Shown here: positions 1 through 8,778 of the stretch, in pieces
Layout: each line of letters starts with the position of its first letter
Position numbering within the stretch: position 1 is the stretch's first letter
DNA from: an uncultured Cedecea sp.
GTDB lineage: Bacteria; Pseudomonadota; Gammaproteobacteria; Enterobacterales; Enterobacteriaceae
Direction: 5' to 3'
Length of the DNA: 64,000 nucleotides
NCBI RefSeq assembly: GCF_947498825.1
Contig: NZ_CANMLV010000007.1
Span: 124,001 to 188,000, forward strand
Made by a program: the position numbers and the translations under genes
The notes under the pieces: generated by a model
What the model was told of the DNA's origin: nothing
Seen by the model: only the letters and a program-made list of their open reading frames with translations
Database searches by the model: none

Positions 1-85
1 TTTTCAGCACTTTTGACGCACTTGCTAGTGTGCGGGGGAGAGACTCGTTAAATTGGCAACACCATTTTCCAGCAAGCCTGTCAGT

Positions 86-322
86 ATGATAAAAATTCGC
101 TATATCACTGCATTACTGGTTATTTTGTGCGTACTTTTTTCTGGCCAGACGATGGCGGGTACACCGGGACATAAATTTTTCTATGTGCAGAATGCCGACT
201 CGCTGTTACGCCATAATGGTGATAGCGAGGAACTACGCGTCTCCACGCTCAATGCCGCAGAAGAATATCGTGAGCGTCACCGTAAGTATTTACATGGCTT
301 TGAAAGAAATTTCCTTCCCTGA
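86..322 (+). CDS. Small exported protein, function unknown
   Basis: The protein has 78 residues. Its N-terminus is a typical Sec signal: MIKIR, a hydrophobic stretch of about 15 residues, then a probable cleavage site near MAG at residues 23-25. The mature part (about 53 residues) is charged, with an Arg/Glu-rich segment near the C-terminus (EEYRERHRKY). I recognise no domain. An alternative TTG start at 53 adds 11 residues and has a purine-rich stretch (GGGGGAGAGA, from 34) upstream, so the start is not settled; I prefer ATG 86 because it gives a clean signal peptide. It converges on frmA and ends just before the shared hairpin. Function unknown; moderate confidence that it is a real gene. 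Confidence 0.5.
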   Translation: MIKIRYITALLVILCVLFSGQTMAGTPGHKFFYVQNADSLLRHNGDSEELRVSTLNAAEEYRERHRKYLHGFERNFLP

Positions 323-343
323 AATTCGGCTTCCGACAAGAAA

Positions 344-364
344 TCCCCCCAACGATTGGGGGGA
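344..364 (-). terminator. Hairpin terminator downstream of frmA
   Basis: A 9-bp perfect stem (TCCCCCCAA / TTGGGGGGA) closes a 3-nt loop CGA between the convergent small exported protein gene and frmA. Read on the minus strand it is followed by a T-rich stretch (TTTCTTGT), so it fits a Rho-independent terminator for frmRA and may serve both genes. Confidence 0.65.
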
Positions 365-373
365 CAATATAGC

Positions 374-1519
<1,146 letters not shown>

Positions 1520-1795
1520 CTATTTAAGGTAAGAACGAATAAGATTATCGACTTCGGCCATCCGTAAAGCCCGCTGCTGCTCCGTGGTTTCCCCGGTAAC
1601 AAGCTCGTCTTTCAGATGAATTGCCATCATCTCCCCCATCAAACCATTTGCAGCCCCGCGAACCGCGGCTATTTGCTGCAAAATCTCAATGCAGGAGTCT
1701 CCTTTTTCAAGAGCACGTTCTAACGCCTCAGCCTGACCACGAATGCGCCTGACCCGCGTCAGAATACGTTTTTTATCTTTTTCCGAATGTGGCAT
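1520..1795 (-). CDS. frmR: Formaldehyde-responsive transcriptional repressor FrmR (CsoR/RcnR family)
   Basis: The 91-residue all-helical protein carries the family signature TRVRRIRGQ near the N-terminus and QQIAAVRGAANGLM in the second helix. The residues known to react with formaldehyde in E. coli FrmR are present: Pro2 and Cys35; His60 is also kept. FrmR represses its own operon and is released when formaldehyde crosslinks Pro2 with Cys35 of a neighbouring subunit. It is the first gene of frmRA, and a GC-tract operator sits 14 bp upstream of its start. The ATG at 1795 is preceded by a GAGGCGG ribosome-binding sequence. Confidence 0.95.
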   Translation of the reverse strand: MPHSEKDKKRILTRVRRIRGQAEALERALEKGDSCIEILQQIAAVRGAANGLMGEMMAIHLKDELVTGETTEQQRALRMAEVDNLIRSYLK

Positions 1796-1808
1796 AGCCG
1801 CCTCTGCA

Positions 1809-1828
1809 TACTATAGGGGGGTATAGTA
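1809..1828 (-). promoter_or_regulatory. FrmR operator, G-tract palindrome
   Basis: TACTATA-GGGGGG-TATAGTA is a perfect inverted repeat around a G6 (C6 on the transcribed strand) tract, the typical form of type 2 CsoR/RcnR/FrmR operators. On the minus strand the distal arm supplies a -10-like TATAGT about 15-20 bp before the frmR start, so repressor binding would cover the promoter. Confidence 0.85.
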
Positions 1829-1923
1829 ACAAAAATCATATCTTAATGTAAAATATAAGATATATTTAAAATCATTAAGTTAACAATTCACTGAATATCA
1901 GATCATCGCCGTCTTAACGTTCA

Positions 1924-2199
<276 letters not shown>

Positions 2200-2219
<20 letters not shown>

Positions 2220-2358
2220 TTTTCATCCCAGAACAAAAAACGGTCAATGATCGCTCACTTTCCAGAGCGATGATCGCTTCAGCAATGATGCCTTCCCGAA
2301 CAACGGCAAACAAAATGGCATCTGAAGACTGGGTAAGTGAAAAGATATTGAGCTGCAC
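2200..2358 (-). CDS. Hypothetical 52-residue protein behind a lipoprotein gene
   Basis: A GTG at 2358, 20 bp after the stop of the upstream lipoprotein gene and with AAGG about 8 bp before it, opens a 52-residue frame ending at a TAG at 2200-2202. The translation looks protein-like, with alternating hydrophobic and charged residues (SSDAILFAVVREGIIAEAII, then ALESERSLTVF). It overlaps the 3' end of the frame-split plus-strand ORF by 20 bp. I recognise no family. The opposite strand is also open here, so this could be a chance frame or a remnant; low confidence. Confidence 0.25.
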
Positions 2359-2377
2359 CTCAGATGCCTTTTAAGCG

Positions 2378-2842
2378 CTATTTCAGTTTGATACTACTTG
2401 CAGCAAACTTTTTATTATCATAGTTATAGACATTGAAACTCAGCAATTTACCTTCATCAGAGCGGACTATTTTTATCACACCTCTACCACCATCTACATT
2501 ATTCATAGAAAAGATAGTGGCTTCTTGCTCTGCTGATGCACTGGTATCCGCATTGGCTAAGTTAAATGCTTTGCCATCGATAACCATCTCAGCTTCCCTG
2601 CCCTTATACAGAACCAGCTTTGTGTGATGCCATCGCCCTTGGTTAGTGAGATCTGGCGTAAGGAATTCGCAGTTAAGCGCGAACTCTCTCTTATTACATT
2701 CAGAGGTTATATTTTCCTTACCTTCGGAAATCATTTCAGCAATAGTGAATAAGTTTTTAGACGGGATAGTCGTCACTTGAGATCTCTCATTACAGCCTGT
2801 AAGCAACATCGTGCCCGCGACAATCAGTAGTATTTTTTTCAC
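2378..2842 (-). CDS. Hypothetical lipoprotein, paralogue of the neighbouring gene
   Basis: The 154-residue protein begins MKKILLIVAG and has a textbook lipobox LLTGC (Cys17), so it should be processed by signal peptidase II and anchored to a membrane. The mature part has two further cysteines (residues 49 and 58, in SECNKREFALNCEF) that could form a disulfide, followed by beta-rich segments (LVLYKGREAEMVIDGKAFNL; KIVRSDEGKLLSFNVYNYD). It is clearly paralogous to the next upstream gene (3116-3583): shared are IAEMxxxGK, the SEC...CEFLT spacing, RWHHT-type, LYKG.EAEMVIDG and SDEGK.LSF segments. The family is unknown to me. The Asn after the lipobox Cys favours the outer membrane. Confidence 0.75.
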   Translation of the reverse strand: MKKILLIVAGTMLLTGCNERSQVTTIPSKNLFTIAEMISEGKENITSECNKREFALNCEFLTPDLTNQGRWHHTKLVLYKGREAEMVIDGKAFNLANADTSASAEQEATIFSMNNVDGGRGVIKIVRSDEGKLLSFNVYNYDNKKFAASSIKLK

Positions 2843-3115
2843 ATTCCACCCTTACATGTAACATTATATTTCCATGCTAACAGGGGATTGTTACAAAAAA
2901 ACGTGAAATTTAACTTAAGTTATTTAACATAATGTCATATCAATATCTGGTTTTGAGATATAAAAGTTCATCACCGTACTGCTGATAGGCAGTACGATGA
3001 CCAGCAACTGACGCGGCACTCTGACTATCCGACCGGGTCCAGGCGGTGATTAAGGGAGACCCCTGTTATCTTGTATTTCTGTCTCTCTGTATGATTGTTA
3101 GCCCCTCAAACAAGG

Positions 3116-3583
3116 TTAATTGAGTTTAACAGCCCCCTGGGTATAAGGTTTATCGCAATCATAATAAGCGATAAAACTCAACACCTTACCTTCATCAGAG
3201 TGAATTGTTTTTATTTCTCCTCTGTTTGAGTTATCCCTCTTCATAAAGAATGTGATGGTTTCCTGTTTTGCAGAAGTATGATTCTCAACCCTGTCCAAGT
3301 TGTAGCAGTTTCCATCAATCACCATCTCAGCCTCTCCTCCCTTGTACAGCGTTAATGTCGTATGGTGCCACTTCCCGGGTTCTCTCAGAGAATCCGTAAG
3401 AAATTCACAGTAAAACGTCCCCTCACCTTTTTTACACTCAGAGGCTGTTGTTTTTTTACCTGTCTCCATCATTTCTGCAATTGACGGAGAGTCTTGAGAT
3501 GGCAGAGGTTTTAATACCTGAGATTTACCATCGAATCCAACCAGTACCATCAGTCCGGCAGCAATCAGTAATCTTTTTTTCAC
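3116..3583 (-). CDS. Hypothetical exported protein, lipobox-less paralogue of the adjacent lipoprotein
   Basis: The start is set at GTG 3583, which has a strong GGGAGG ribosome-binding site 7 bp upstream and aligns with the start of the paralogue; a longer frame from 3736 is open but lacks such support. The 155-residue product matches the downstream lipoprotein in length and in the SEC...CEFLT, KWHHT, LYKGGEAEMVIDG and SDEGKVLSF segments. At the position of the lipobox Cys the sequence reads LVGFDGKS instead of LTGCNERS, so lipidation is lost. It keeps the hydrophobic N-terminus (KKRLLIAAGLMVLVGF) and may be secreted or remain signal-anchored. Tandem duplication followed by divergence is the simplest origin. 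Confidence 0.65.
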   Translation of the reverse strand: MKKRLLIAAGLMVLVGFDGKSQVLKPLPSQDSPSIAEMMETGKKTTASECKKGEGTFYCEFLTDSLREPGKWHHTTLTLYKGGEAEMVIDGNCYNLDRVENHTSAKQETITFFMKRDNSNRGEIKTIHSDEGKVLSFIAYYDCDKPYTQGAVKLN

Positions 3584-3938
3584 GCCCCCCTCCCTGTAAG
3601 TAACACAATGTTTCTGGATATAAGATACATTACTGATCAAAAAACAACCATAAATATCAGTGTGAGATTGATTATCGTGCCTGACCTCTGACCACAGAGC
3701 GGACTGAGCGATAGCGGCAACGTCGGTTTTCTTCAATAAGTCATAAGGTAAGAATGAACTATGACAGCGAGGGGCTTTGATGATGTATTCTCAAGTGATG
3801 AAGATTTTATTGACGCTATATGTTAAATACACTTAGTAAACAAGACGGTATGATATTAGGCATGCTGCGATATGTGGGTTATTGTGACGGATAAGGTTAT
3901 CCATCAAGTTAAACGCCGAGTGGGGATTCAAGTTAAAT

Positions 3939-4151
3939 ATGCGACGTAATGAAGTTAAATCATCAAGAATAAAATCAATTGGTTACAACAAAGAAACGAA
4001 GGTTCTTGAAATAGAATTTTTTGAACTTGGCATCTATCAGTATGTCAACGTTCCCTCACAGACCTATGAAACCTTCTTGAGCGTCGTTTCTAAAGGTCGC
4101 TTTTTTGACGGTGTGATTAAAAATAAGTATCTGTGTCGAAAAATAGGTTAA
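3939..4151 (+). CDS. KTSC domain-containing protein
   Basis: The whole 70-residue protein is one KTSC domain: SSRIKSIGYNKETKVLEIEF at the start, then YQYVNVPSQTYETFL and SKGRFFDGVIKNKY, all conserved blocks of the family, which is named for a Lys/Thr/Ser/Cys motif. KTSC proteins occur alone or fused to other domains, often near phage or mobile genes; the biochemical role is not established. Its ribosome-binding site is poor. Two direct copies of TCAAGTTAAA (3904-3913, 3928-3937) lie immediately before the start and could be regulator sites. It sits in an AT-rich accessory patch. Confidence 0.75.
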   Translation: MRRNEVKSSRIKSIGYNKETKVLEIEFFELGIYQYVNVPSQTYETFLSVVSKGRFFDGVIKNKYLCRKIG

Positions 4152-4330
4152 CAGTCAGTACGAGAGATTAACCCTGTCATTTTTATGCTTAGCGATTTGA
4201 CTATAGCAAGTATCAAACTGTCCCATCCTTTCTCACTAAGAGTCTGGATTGCCGCCTTAAGTCGTTCGTCTTCGGCAATCTTGTATAAAATCTCGCAGCC
4301 AAACGCCCAAGGCGATAACGCTTTTGCCAT
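4148..4330 (-). CDS. Hypothetical 60-residue protein or gene fragment
   Basis: From ATG 4330 the minus strand encodes 60 residues with a protein-like composition, notably FGCEILYKIAEDERLKAAIQ and EKGWDSLILAIVKSL. It converges on the KTSC gene and overlaps its last 4 bases. No ribosome-binding site is visible, and a strong hairpin at 4338-4372 lies where its leader would be. I recognise no family; it may be the tail of a truncated gene. Low confidence. Confidence 0.25.
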   Translation of the reverse strand: MAKALSPWAFGCEILYKIAEDERLKAAIQTLSEKGWDSLILAIVKSLSIKMTGLISRTDC

Positions 4331-4337
4331 CCGGATG

Positions 4338-4372
4338 GGTGGCACAGAGCAAAAATGCAGCTCTGTGCCACC
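4338..4372. terminator. Strong inverted repeat, likely bidirectional terminator
   Basis: A perfect 13-bp stem (GGTGGCACAGAGC / GCTCTGTGCCACC) encloses a 9-nt loop at 4351-4359 and is followed on the plus strand by GTTTTAAT. It stands 24 bp beyond the 3' end of the YdgJ-like oxidoreductase gene, so on the minus strand it can end the deoR-oxidoreductase transcript, although a clear T-run follows only on the plus strand. Confidence 0.6.
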
Positions 4373-4396
4373 GTTTTAATATTCAATTCACACGGA

Positions 4397-5476
4397 CTAA
4401 CGGGACTGATAATAGCTCTCAGTCTCTGACTGACTGAGTTCAACTGACTGAAGCTGTCCGGATCCCGATGAGCGAGCGGCAGCTTCAAGCACAGCCATGA
4501 CGGCAATCGCCTGAACCGGTGAAACGGGGTTAGCGCCCTTGCCGTTGATAGCATCCCGCGTTTGAATATAGTACTGACGCTGATCGCCCTCAGGAGACGT
4601 TATCGTGGTGGACTGCTGCTGACCATCAAATAACACTAAGTCATCGTTATCAGTTCCCCAAGTTTCAGAGCCGGGTACAATACCCGCGAGTAGCTGACTT
4701 TCCTGCTGATCCGCATTTCTCTTAATCACACTGCCTTTATCGCCATGAACAGTAAAACGCATCACGCCTCCTGCAGCCAGCATACTGGTATGCAGGATAA
4801 CCTTATGCTGCGGATAATTAAGAATGACATGCGCCCAGTCATTGATCTGAGCCCCTTTACGCAGAACGGCGATATTACCGTAAACGTTATCTGGCAGCCC
4901 AAAAAGCTGTAAGGCCTGATCAATGATATGGGGCCCGATATCAAACCATAATCCACTTCCCGGTATATTATGCTCTCTCCAGCGGTCACGAACCTCTGGG
5001 CGGAAGCGGTCAATATGGGATTCAAAATGTTTAATTTCACCGAGGACACCCGACTCAATCACCTGTTTAACACCTAAATAATCGGAGTCCCAGCGCCGGT
5101 TTTGAAATACAGATAACAGTAATTTTTTCTCTTCAGCCAGAGCTGCCAATTCTCTCGCCTCGTGAAGATTCAGTGTAAAAGGTTTATCGACAACAACATG
5201 TTTACCCGCATTCAGCGCCATTTTTGCTAACGGCGCATGGGTCTCGTTGGGAGAAGCAATAACAATTAATTCAATATCAGGATCGTTTATCGCCATTTCA
5301 GGCGTAGCCACCACTCTGACATCCGGCAGATCCTGGTGCACTTTATCTTGGCTGCTGGATGAAATGACGCTGAGTTTTAATCCGGGTACAGAACGGATTA
5401 ACGGGGCGTGGAATGTCTTGCCAACAAATCCGTAACCAATTAAGGCGACGTTAATATCTTTCGTTATACTCATCAT
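4397..5476 (-). CDS. ydgJ: Gfo/Idh/MocA family NAD(P)-dependent oxidoreductase, YdgJ-like
   Basis: The 359-residue protein has an N-terminal Rossmann domain (ALIGYGFVGKTFHAPLI at residues 11-27), the conserved EKP-like cofactor motif (VVVDKPF, about residue 95) and the C-terminal Gfo/Idh/MocA barrel containing the GSGLWFDIGPHIIDQAL segment. Throughout it parallels E. coli YdgJ (SVFxNRRWDSD, FESHxDRFRPxVRDRWRE). The family oxidises or reduces sugars, inositols or their derivatives; the substrate of YdgJ is unknown. The gene is 10 bp downstream of a DeoR-family regulator and almost certainly co-transcribed with it, which supports a role in sugar catabolism. A GGAG site precedes the first of two tandem ATG codons. 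Confidence 0.85.
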   Translation of the reverse strand: MMSITKDINVALIGYGFVGKTFHAPLIRSVPGLKLSVISSSSQDKVHQDLPDVRVVATPEMAINDPDIELIVIASPNETHAPLAKMALNAGKHVVVDKPFTLNLHEARELAALAEEKKLLLSVFQNRRWDSDYLGVKQVIESGVLGEIKHFESHIDRFRPEVRDRWREHNIPGSGLWFDIGPHIIDQALQLFGLPDNVYGNIAVLRKGAQINDWAHVILNYPQHKVILHTSMLAAGGVMRFTVHGDKGSVIKRNADQQESQLLAGIVPGSETWGTDNDDLVLFDGQQQSTTITSPEGDQRQYYIQTRDAINGKGANPVSPVQAIAVMAVLEAAARSSGSGQLQSVELSQSETESYYQSR

Positions 5477-5486
5477 TCTCTCCGGA

Positions 5487-6233
5487 CTATAGGGGATCGG
5501 TTATATGTACTTTTGTCGAGTCACTACCGTCAAACTCACTCCAGGGCGTGTTCAGGAATAACTGATGTATTTCTGATAAAGATGCAACCTGATAAGGTTC
5601 ACAGCGATTCAATTTCATATGATCGGCCACCAGCCAGTGTTCGTTACTCGCTGCCAGCATGGCCCGTTTAACCTCGGCGTCACTCTCTTGCCCTGCGGTC
5701 AGCCCCAAACGGGCATGCAGAGCACAGGCACCAAGTATGGCAATATCCGCTCGGTACTTCTCCAGCAGCATTAAGGTTGCACTTCCAGAAAAAAGACGCT
5801 GCTGCGCATCCCATTTCCCCCCGAGCAGAATCAGCTCTATTTCGGGTTTATCACTGAGGTGGTGTGCAATATCCAGTGAAGATGTGATCACTGTCATTGG
5901 CCCTTTTAACAGTGTAGCAATACCTGACAATGTACTACCGGCATCGAGGAAAAGCGTTGCCCCCCTGGGAAGTTTCTCTACCACTAACCGTGCAATCCTG
6001 AGTTTGATATTCGGAATAAGTACACTTCGCTCGGTACGACTCATTGCCGAGAGGTTAAGCGCAACGGCACCGCCATGGTTTTTCTGAGCAAGACCTTTTT
6101 TTTCAAGTTCAGCCAAATCCCGACGCACGGTGTCTGCTGAAACCTGTAATTTTTCGACCAGAGCATTGATGCTTGCCTGGCCCTCTTTCATGAGCAGTTC
6201 CATCAGAAATTTCTGCCGGGCTGTTTTATGCAT
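5487..6233 (-). CDS. DeoR/GlpR-family transcriptional regulator
   Basis: The 248-residue protein shows the DeoR helix-turn-helix at residues 6-55 (RQKFLMELLMKEG...VSADTVRRDLAELEKKGLAQKNHGGA) and the C-terminal sugar-phosphate sensor fold with ATLFLDAGSTLSGIA and LGGKWDAQ. Such proteins repress sugar-catabolic genes and are released by a phosphorylated sugar. It is first in an operon with the YdgJ-like oxidoreductase and is divergent from the cupin gene at 6383. Repeated CGCAAAATACCGCAATAA-type motifs upstream (about 6249-6288) are candidate autoregulatory sites. Confidence 0.88.
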   Translation of the reverse strand: MHKTARQKFLMELLMKEGQASINALVEKLQVSADTVRRDLAELEKKGLAQKNHGGAVALNLSAMSRTERSVLIPNIKLRIARLVVEKLPRGATLFLDAGSTLSGIATLLKGPMTVITSSLDIAHHLSDKPEIELILLGGKWDAQQRLFSGSATLMLLEKYRADIAILGACALHARLGLTAGQESDAEVKRAMLAASNEHWLVADHMKLNRCEPYQVASLSEIHQLFLNTPWSEFDGSDSTKVHITDPL

Positions 6234-6248
6234 CAGAACCTCTTAACC

Positions 6249-6288
6249 GCAAAATACCGCAATAAGCAGCATAATACTGCAATAAACA
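6249..6288. promoter_or_regulatory. Candidate DeoR-regulator operator cluster
   Basis: Directly upstream of the deoR-type gene three related motifs occur in a row: CCGCAAAATA, CCGCAATAA and CTGCAATAA, spaced irregularly over about 40 bp. Repeated short motifs at a DeoR-family promoter suggest the regulator's own operator. This is inference from position and repetition only. Confidence 0.35.
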
Positions 6289-6382
6289 GGTTAACGCTAT
6301 GTTGTGGAATTAATCATTTATGTATAACGTGATAACGCGCCAATCTGAGCGTGAACGAGATGACTAATTCGGGAACGGCAAA

Positions 6383-6724
6383 ATGAAACTTGATGCATTT
6401 GCGTTTGGTACCACTAACTGGAATGAAATAGAAAAAACGGAGCATGCAGGTGAAACGGGCATGGCTTACTGGCGAACCCAGTTTTTTGGTGAGAAACCAA
6501 ATCAGGTTCGGGTGCGGATGGTTGAATATACGCCAGGCTACCTTGCCGATCACTGGTGCCAGAAAGGACATGTTCTTTTCTGTCTGGAAGGTGAGCTGGA
6601 AACAGCGCTCGAAGATGGCCGAAAATTCCTTTTAACGCCAGGGATGAGTTATCAGGTTGGAGATAATGCCGAACCCCACCAGTCCAGCACAAAAACCGGC
6701 GCCAGACTCTTTATTGTTGACTGA
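6383..6724 (+). CDS. DHCW-motif cupin fold protein
   Basis: The 113-residue protein is a single small cupin. It carries the family-defining segment, here ADHWCQKGHVLFCLEGEL (residues 58-75), followed by a glycine-rich turn (LTPGMSYQVGDNAEPH) that forms the second cupin motif, with His residues that can bind a metal. The enzymatic role of this family is not known. It is transcribed divergently from the deoR-ydgJ pair and converges on the second DeoR gene; an AGGAG-like site is not obvious, but the ATG follows GGGAACGGCAAA. Confidence 0.8.
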   Translation: MKLDAFAFGTTNWNEIEKTEHAGETGMAYWRTQFFGEKPNQVRVRMVEYTPGYLADHWCQKGHVLFCLEGELETALEDGRKFLLTPGMSYQVGDNAEPHQSSTKTGARLFIVD

Positions 6725-6779
6725 CGCCTGAAAGATGACAGTTACGTGAAACGGTGCAAGCACGTGGATTCGGTCTGAA

Positions 6780-6803
6780 ATAACCGGTTCTTTAACTGGT
6801 TAT
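6780..6803. terminator. Hairpin between cupin gene and second DeoR gene
   Basis: ATAACCGGTT / AACTGGTTAT pair over 10 positions (one G-T pair) around a CTTT loop. The structure overlaps the last codons of the DeoR gene that ends at 6792 and lies 56 bp after the cupin stop, so it may terminate the plus-strand transcript. Confidence 0.4.
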
Positions 6804-7547
6804 CAGGGTTATCTGCTTTTGTTCTAAAACCTGGCGCATGGTCTTATCCGGCTCACCATCAAAGATAAACGAACTGGCGAGCGTCAGCTCGCCAATCACA
6901 AAAGCAGAGGCAGAATTTAATTTCTCCTGTGAAACCATCACAATCGTTTCAGCAGCGCGGGCCGCCAGCGCCCGTTTTACACCCGCTTCTTCATAGTTGC
7001 CTGTCGTCAGGCCTGCTGTTTTATGCACACCGGTCACCCCCATAAAGAACAGGTCCGCATTGATGCGTGCAATCGACTCCAGTACCGCCGAGCCAACAGA
7101 GACCAGTGAATGACGGTACAGTTGTCCACCCAGCATAATTACCTCTACCAAGGGAAAATCCACCAGTGCAAGAGCAATACTTGGACTATGAGTAATGGCA
7201 GTAAAAGGCAGATTCTGGGGAAGTAATTTCACCATTTCAGTCGTGGTCGTGCCGCCATCAATAATCACCACCTGACCCGGCTGAATAAGCTGCACTGCTG
7301 TTCGGGCAATGCGTTGCTTGGAACTTATTTGCACGTTCTTACGTGTTTCGAAAGGTGCAATAGCGGCAGAAACCGGTAAAGCACCGCCATATACCCGCTG
7401 TAATAACCCCTCAGCCGCCAACTCACGTAAATCACGTCGTATCGAGTCTTCAGAGACAGCAAACTGCACACTTAATTCACTGGACATCACCTGATTATCA
7501 CGGGCAAGCAGCGCCAGAATCTGCTGTTTTCGTTGACTGGAAAGCAT
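6792..7547 (-). CDS. DeoR/GlpR-family transcriptional regulator
   Basis: The 251-residue protein has the DeoR helix-turn-helix at residues 5-56 (KQQILALLARD...VSEDSIRRDLRELAAEGLLQRVYGGA) and the sensor domain with VVIIDGGTTTTEMVKLLP and a GGQLYRHSL loop. It is divergent from nudK-DUF4406 with 80 bp between the starts, so those genes are its likely targets. It is only distantly similar to the other DeoR protein at 5487. The ligand cannot be told from sequence; members usually sense a phosphorylated sugar or nucleoside product. Confidence 0.87.
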   Translation of the reverse strand: MLSSQRKQQILALLARDNQVMSSELSVQFAVSEDSIRRDLRELAAEGLLQRVYGGALPVSAAIAPFETRKNVQISSKQRIARTAVQLIQPGQVVIIDGGTTTTEMVKLLPQNLPFTAITHSPSIALALVDFPLVEVIMLGGQLYRHSLVSVGSAVLESIARINADLFFMGVTGVHKTAGLTTGNYEEAGVKRALAARAAETIVMVSQEKLNSASAFVIGELTLASSFIFDGEPDKTMRQVLEQKQITLITS

Positions 7548-7627
7548 AAAACCTCATTCTTGATTGCTCTTGATAATGCACGATTATGCATGATAAGGTC
7601 TGCCGTGTCATCCTCCGAGGGAATGTT

Positions 7628-8221
7628 ATGCAGCCGAAAATCCGCAATATTCGTGAACAATTGTTATCCGATAATTGGTACATCCTGAAAAAATATACCT
7701 TTGAGCTTCAGCGTAGCGATGGCCAGTGGCAGGAGCAACAGCGTGAGGCCTATGACAGAGGTAATGGCGCGGTGATCCTGCTTTATAACCGCCAGAAACG
7801 TACGGTGGTTCTGACACGACAGTTCCGCTTACCGGCATTTATCAATGGTCATAACGGTTTTCTGATTGAGGCCGCAGCAGGCTTGCTTGATAACGCCTCT
7901 CCCGAAGCACGCATCGTTGCAGAAGCTGAAGAAGAAACCGGCTATCGGGTAAACCGGGTGGAAAAAGTCATGGAAGCCTATATGAGCCCCGGTTCAGTCA
8001 CCGAAAAACTGTACTTTTTTATCGCCGAATACGGCGAAAGGGATCGCCACAATGCAGGAGGTGGACTGACTGAGGAAGGTGAAGATATCGAAGTCTTAGA
8101 GTGGCCGCTGGAACGTGCGATGTCGGCCATTGCCAGCGGAGAAATCATGGATGGCAAAACCATCATGTTACTTCAATATCTGACATTAAAATTATCTTCT
8201 GAGGGAAAGACAGTATGTTAA
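7628..8221 (+). CDS. nudK: GDP-mannose pyrophosphatase NudK (Nudix hydrolase)
   Basis: NudK hydrolyses GDP-mannose to GMP and mannose 1-phosphate and also acts on related sugar nucleotides. The start at ATG 7628 has GAGGGA about 8 bp upstream and gives 197 residues, close to E. coli NudK (191); a frame from 7586 is open but unsupported. Visible are the [13 protein letters not shown] and [14 protein letters not shown] segments, the Nudix box (about residues 94-116: [22 protein letters not shown]) and the [19 protein letters not shown] and EDIEVLE blocks, all shared with NudK. It overlaps the DUF4406 gene by 7 bp, so the two are translationally linked. Confidence 0.9.
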   Translation: MQPKIRNIREQLLSDNWYILKKYTFELQRSDGQWQEQQREAYDRGNGAVILLYNRQKRTVVLTRQFRLPAFINGHNGFLIEAAAGLLDNASPEARIVAEAEEETGYRVNRVEKVMEAYMSPGSVTEKLYFFIAEYGERDRHNAGGGLTEEGEDIEVLEWPLERAMSAIASGEIMDGKTIMLLQYLTLKLSSEGKTVC

Positions 8222-8589
8222 TTCTTATTGCCGGCCCGGTACGCAGCGGCACCAACGGAAACCAGGCGTTAATCCACGCAAATCTGCAAGAGTTTGAACG
8301 TATTGCGTTGGCAATCTACCACAAAGGCCATATCCCTGTAGTCGGAGAATGGCTGGCATTACCCATTGCCCGCGCCGCCGGATCGCAAGAAATTGGCGAT
8401 GCCATCAGTGAAAACTATCTCTATCCGGTTGCGCATCGACTGATTCACAGCTGTCAGGCAATATTGCGTATTCCGGGGGCTTCACAGGGAGCAGATAATG
8501 ATGTCCGTGTTGGTAAAGCACTGGGTCTGGCTATTTATACCCACCTTGATGATATCCCTGTGGAAAGTGAAACCACTTCCCGGCAGTAA
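8215..8589 (+). CDS. DUF4406 domain-containing protein, Nudix-linked
   Basis: The 124-residue protein starts with [15 protein letters not shown], a nucleotide-binding-like loop typical of DUF4406, a family structurally related to nucleoside 2-deoxyribosyltransferases. A conserved C-terminal block [19 protein letters not shown] (residues 89-107) matches the substrate-binding region of that fold (the SxGxxxE/D-type helix). The start overlaps the nudK stop by 7 bp. Position suggests a role in nucleotide or nucleotide-sugar clean-up alongside NudK, but the reaction is unknown. Confidence 0.75.
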   Translation: MLILIAGPVRSGTNGNQALIHANLQEFERIALAIYHKGHIPVVGEWLALPIARAAGSQEIGDAISENYLYPVAHRLIHSCQAILRIPGASQGADNDVRVGKALGLAIYTHLDDIPVESETTSRQ

Positions 8590-8612
8590 TTTTTCATACT
8601 AGGAAGACTATT

Positions 8613-8641
8613 TTTATCGCGGTCAGCCGCGCCGCGATAAA
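8613..8641. terminator. Hairpin downstream of nudK-DUF4406
   Basis: A perfect 10-bp stem TTTATCGCGG / CCGCGATAAA with a 9-nt loop lies 24 bp beyond the DUF4406 stop. No T-run follows on the plus strand, so intrinsic termination would be weak; it may act with Rho or stabilise the 3' end. Confidence 0.45.
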
Positions 8642-8778
8642 CATTATCTCTTCTGTATTATCCTTCCCCGCTCTTGCTGTCACATGGTGACATTAAGCTA
8701 AAAAATAAACCCACTATTGCTGTCAGTCTTATACTAAGGTAATAACACGATAATAAACGTTAGGTTACGGGAGGGATA

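Noticed and set aside
3584-3736. 51-residue N-terminal extension of the second lipoprotein paralogue
   Set aside because: GTG 3583 has a strong ribosome-binding site and aligns with the paralogue's start; the extension has no signal sequence or homology.
3761-3826. 21-residue acidic frame MTARGFDDVFSSDEDFIDAI plus one residue
   Set aside because: AAGG lies 12 bp from the ATG, too far for a convincing site; kept only as part of the accessory-patch observation.
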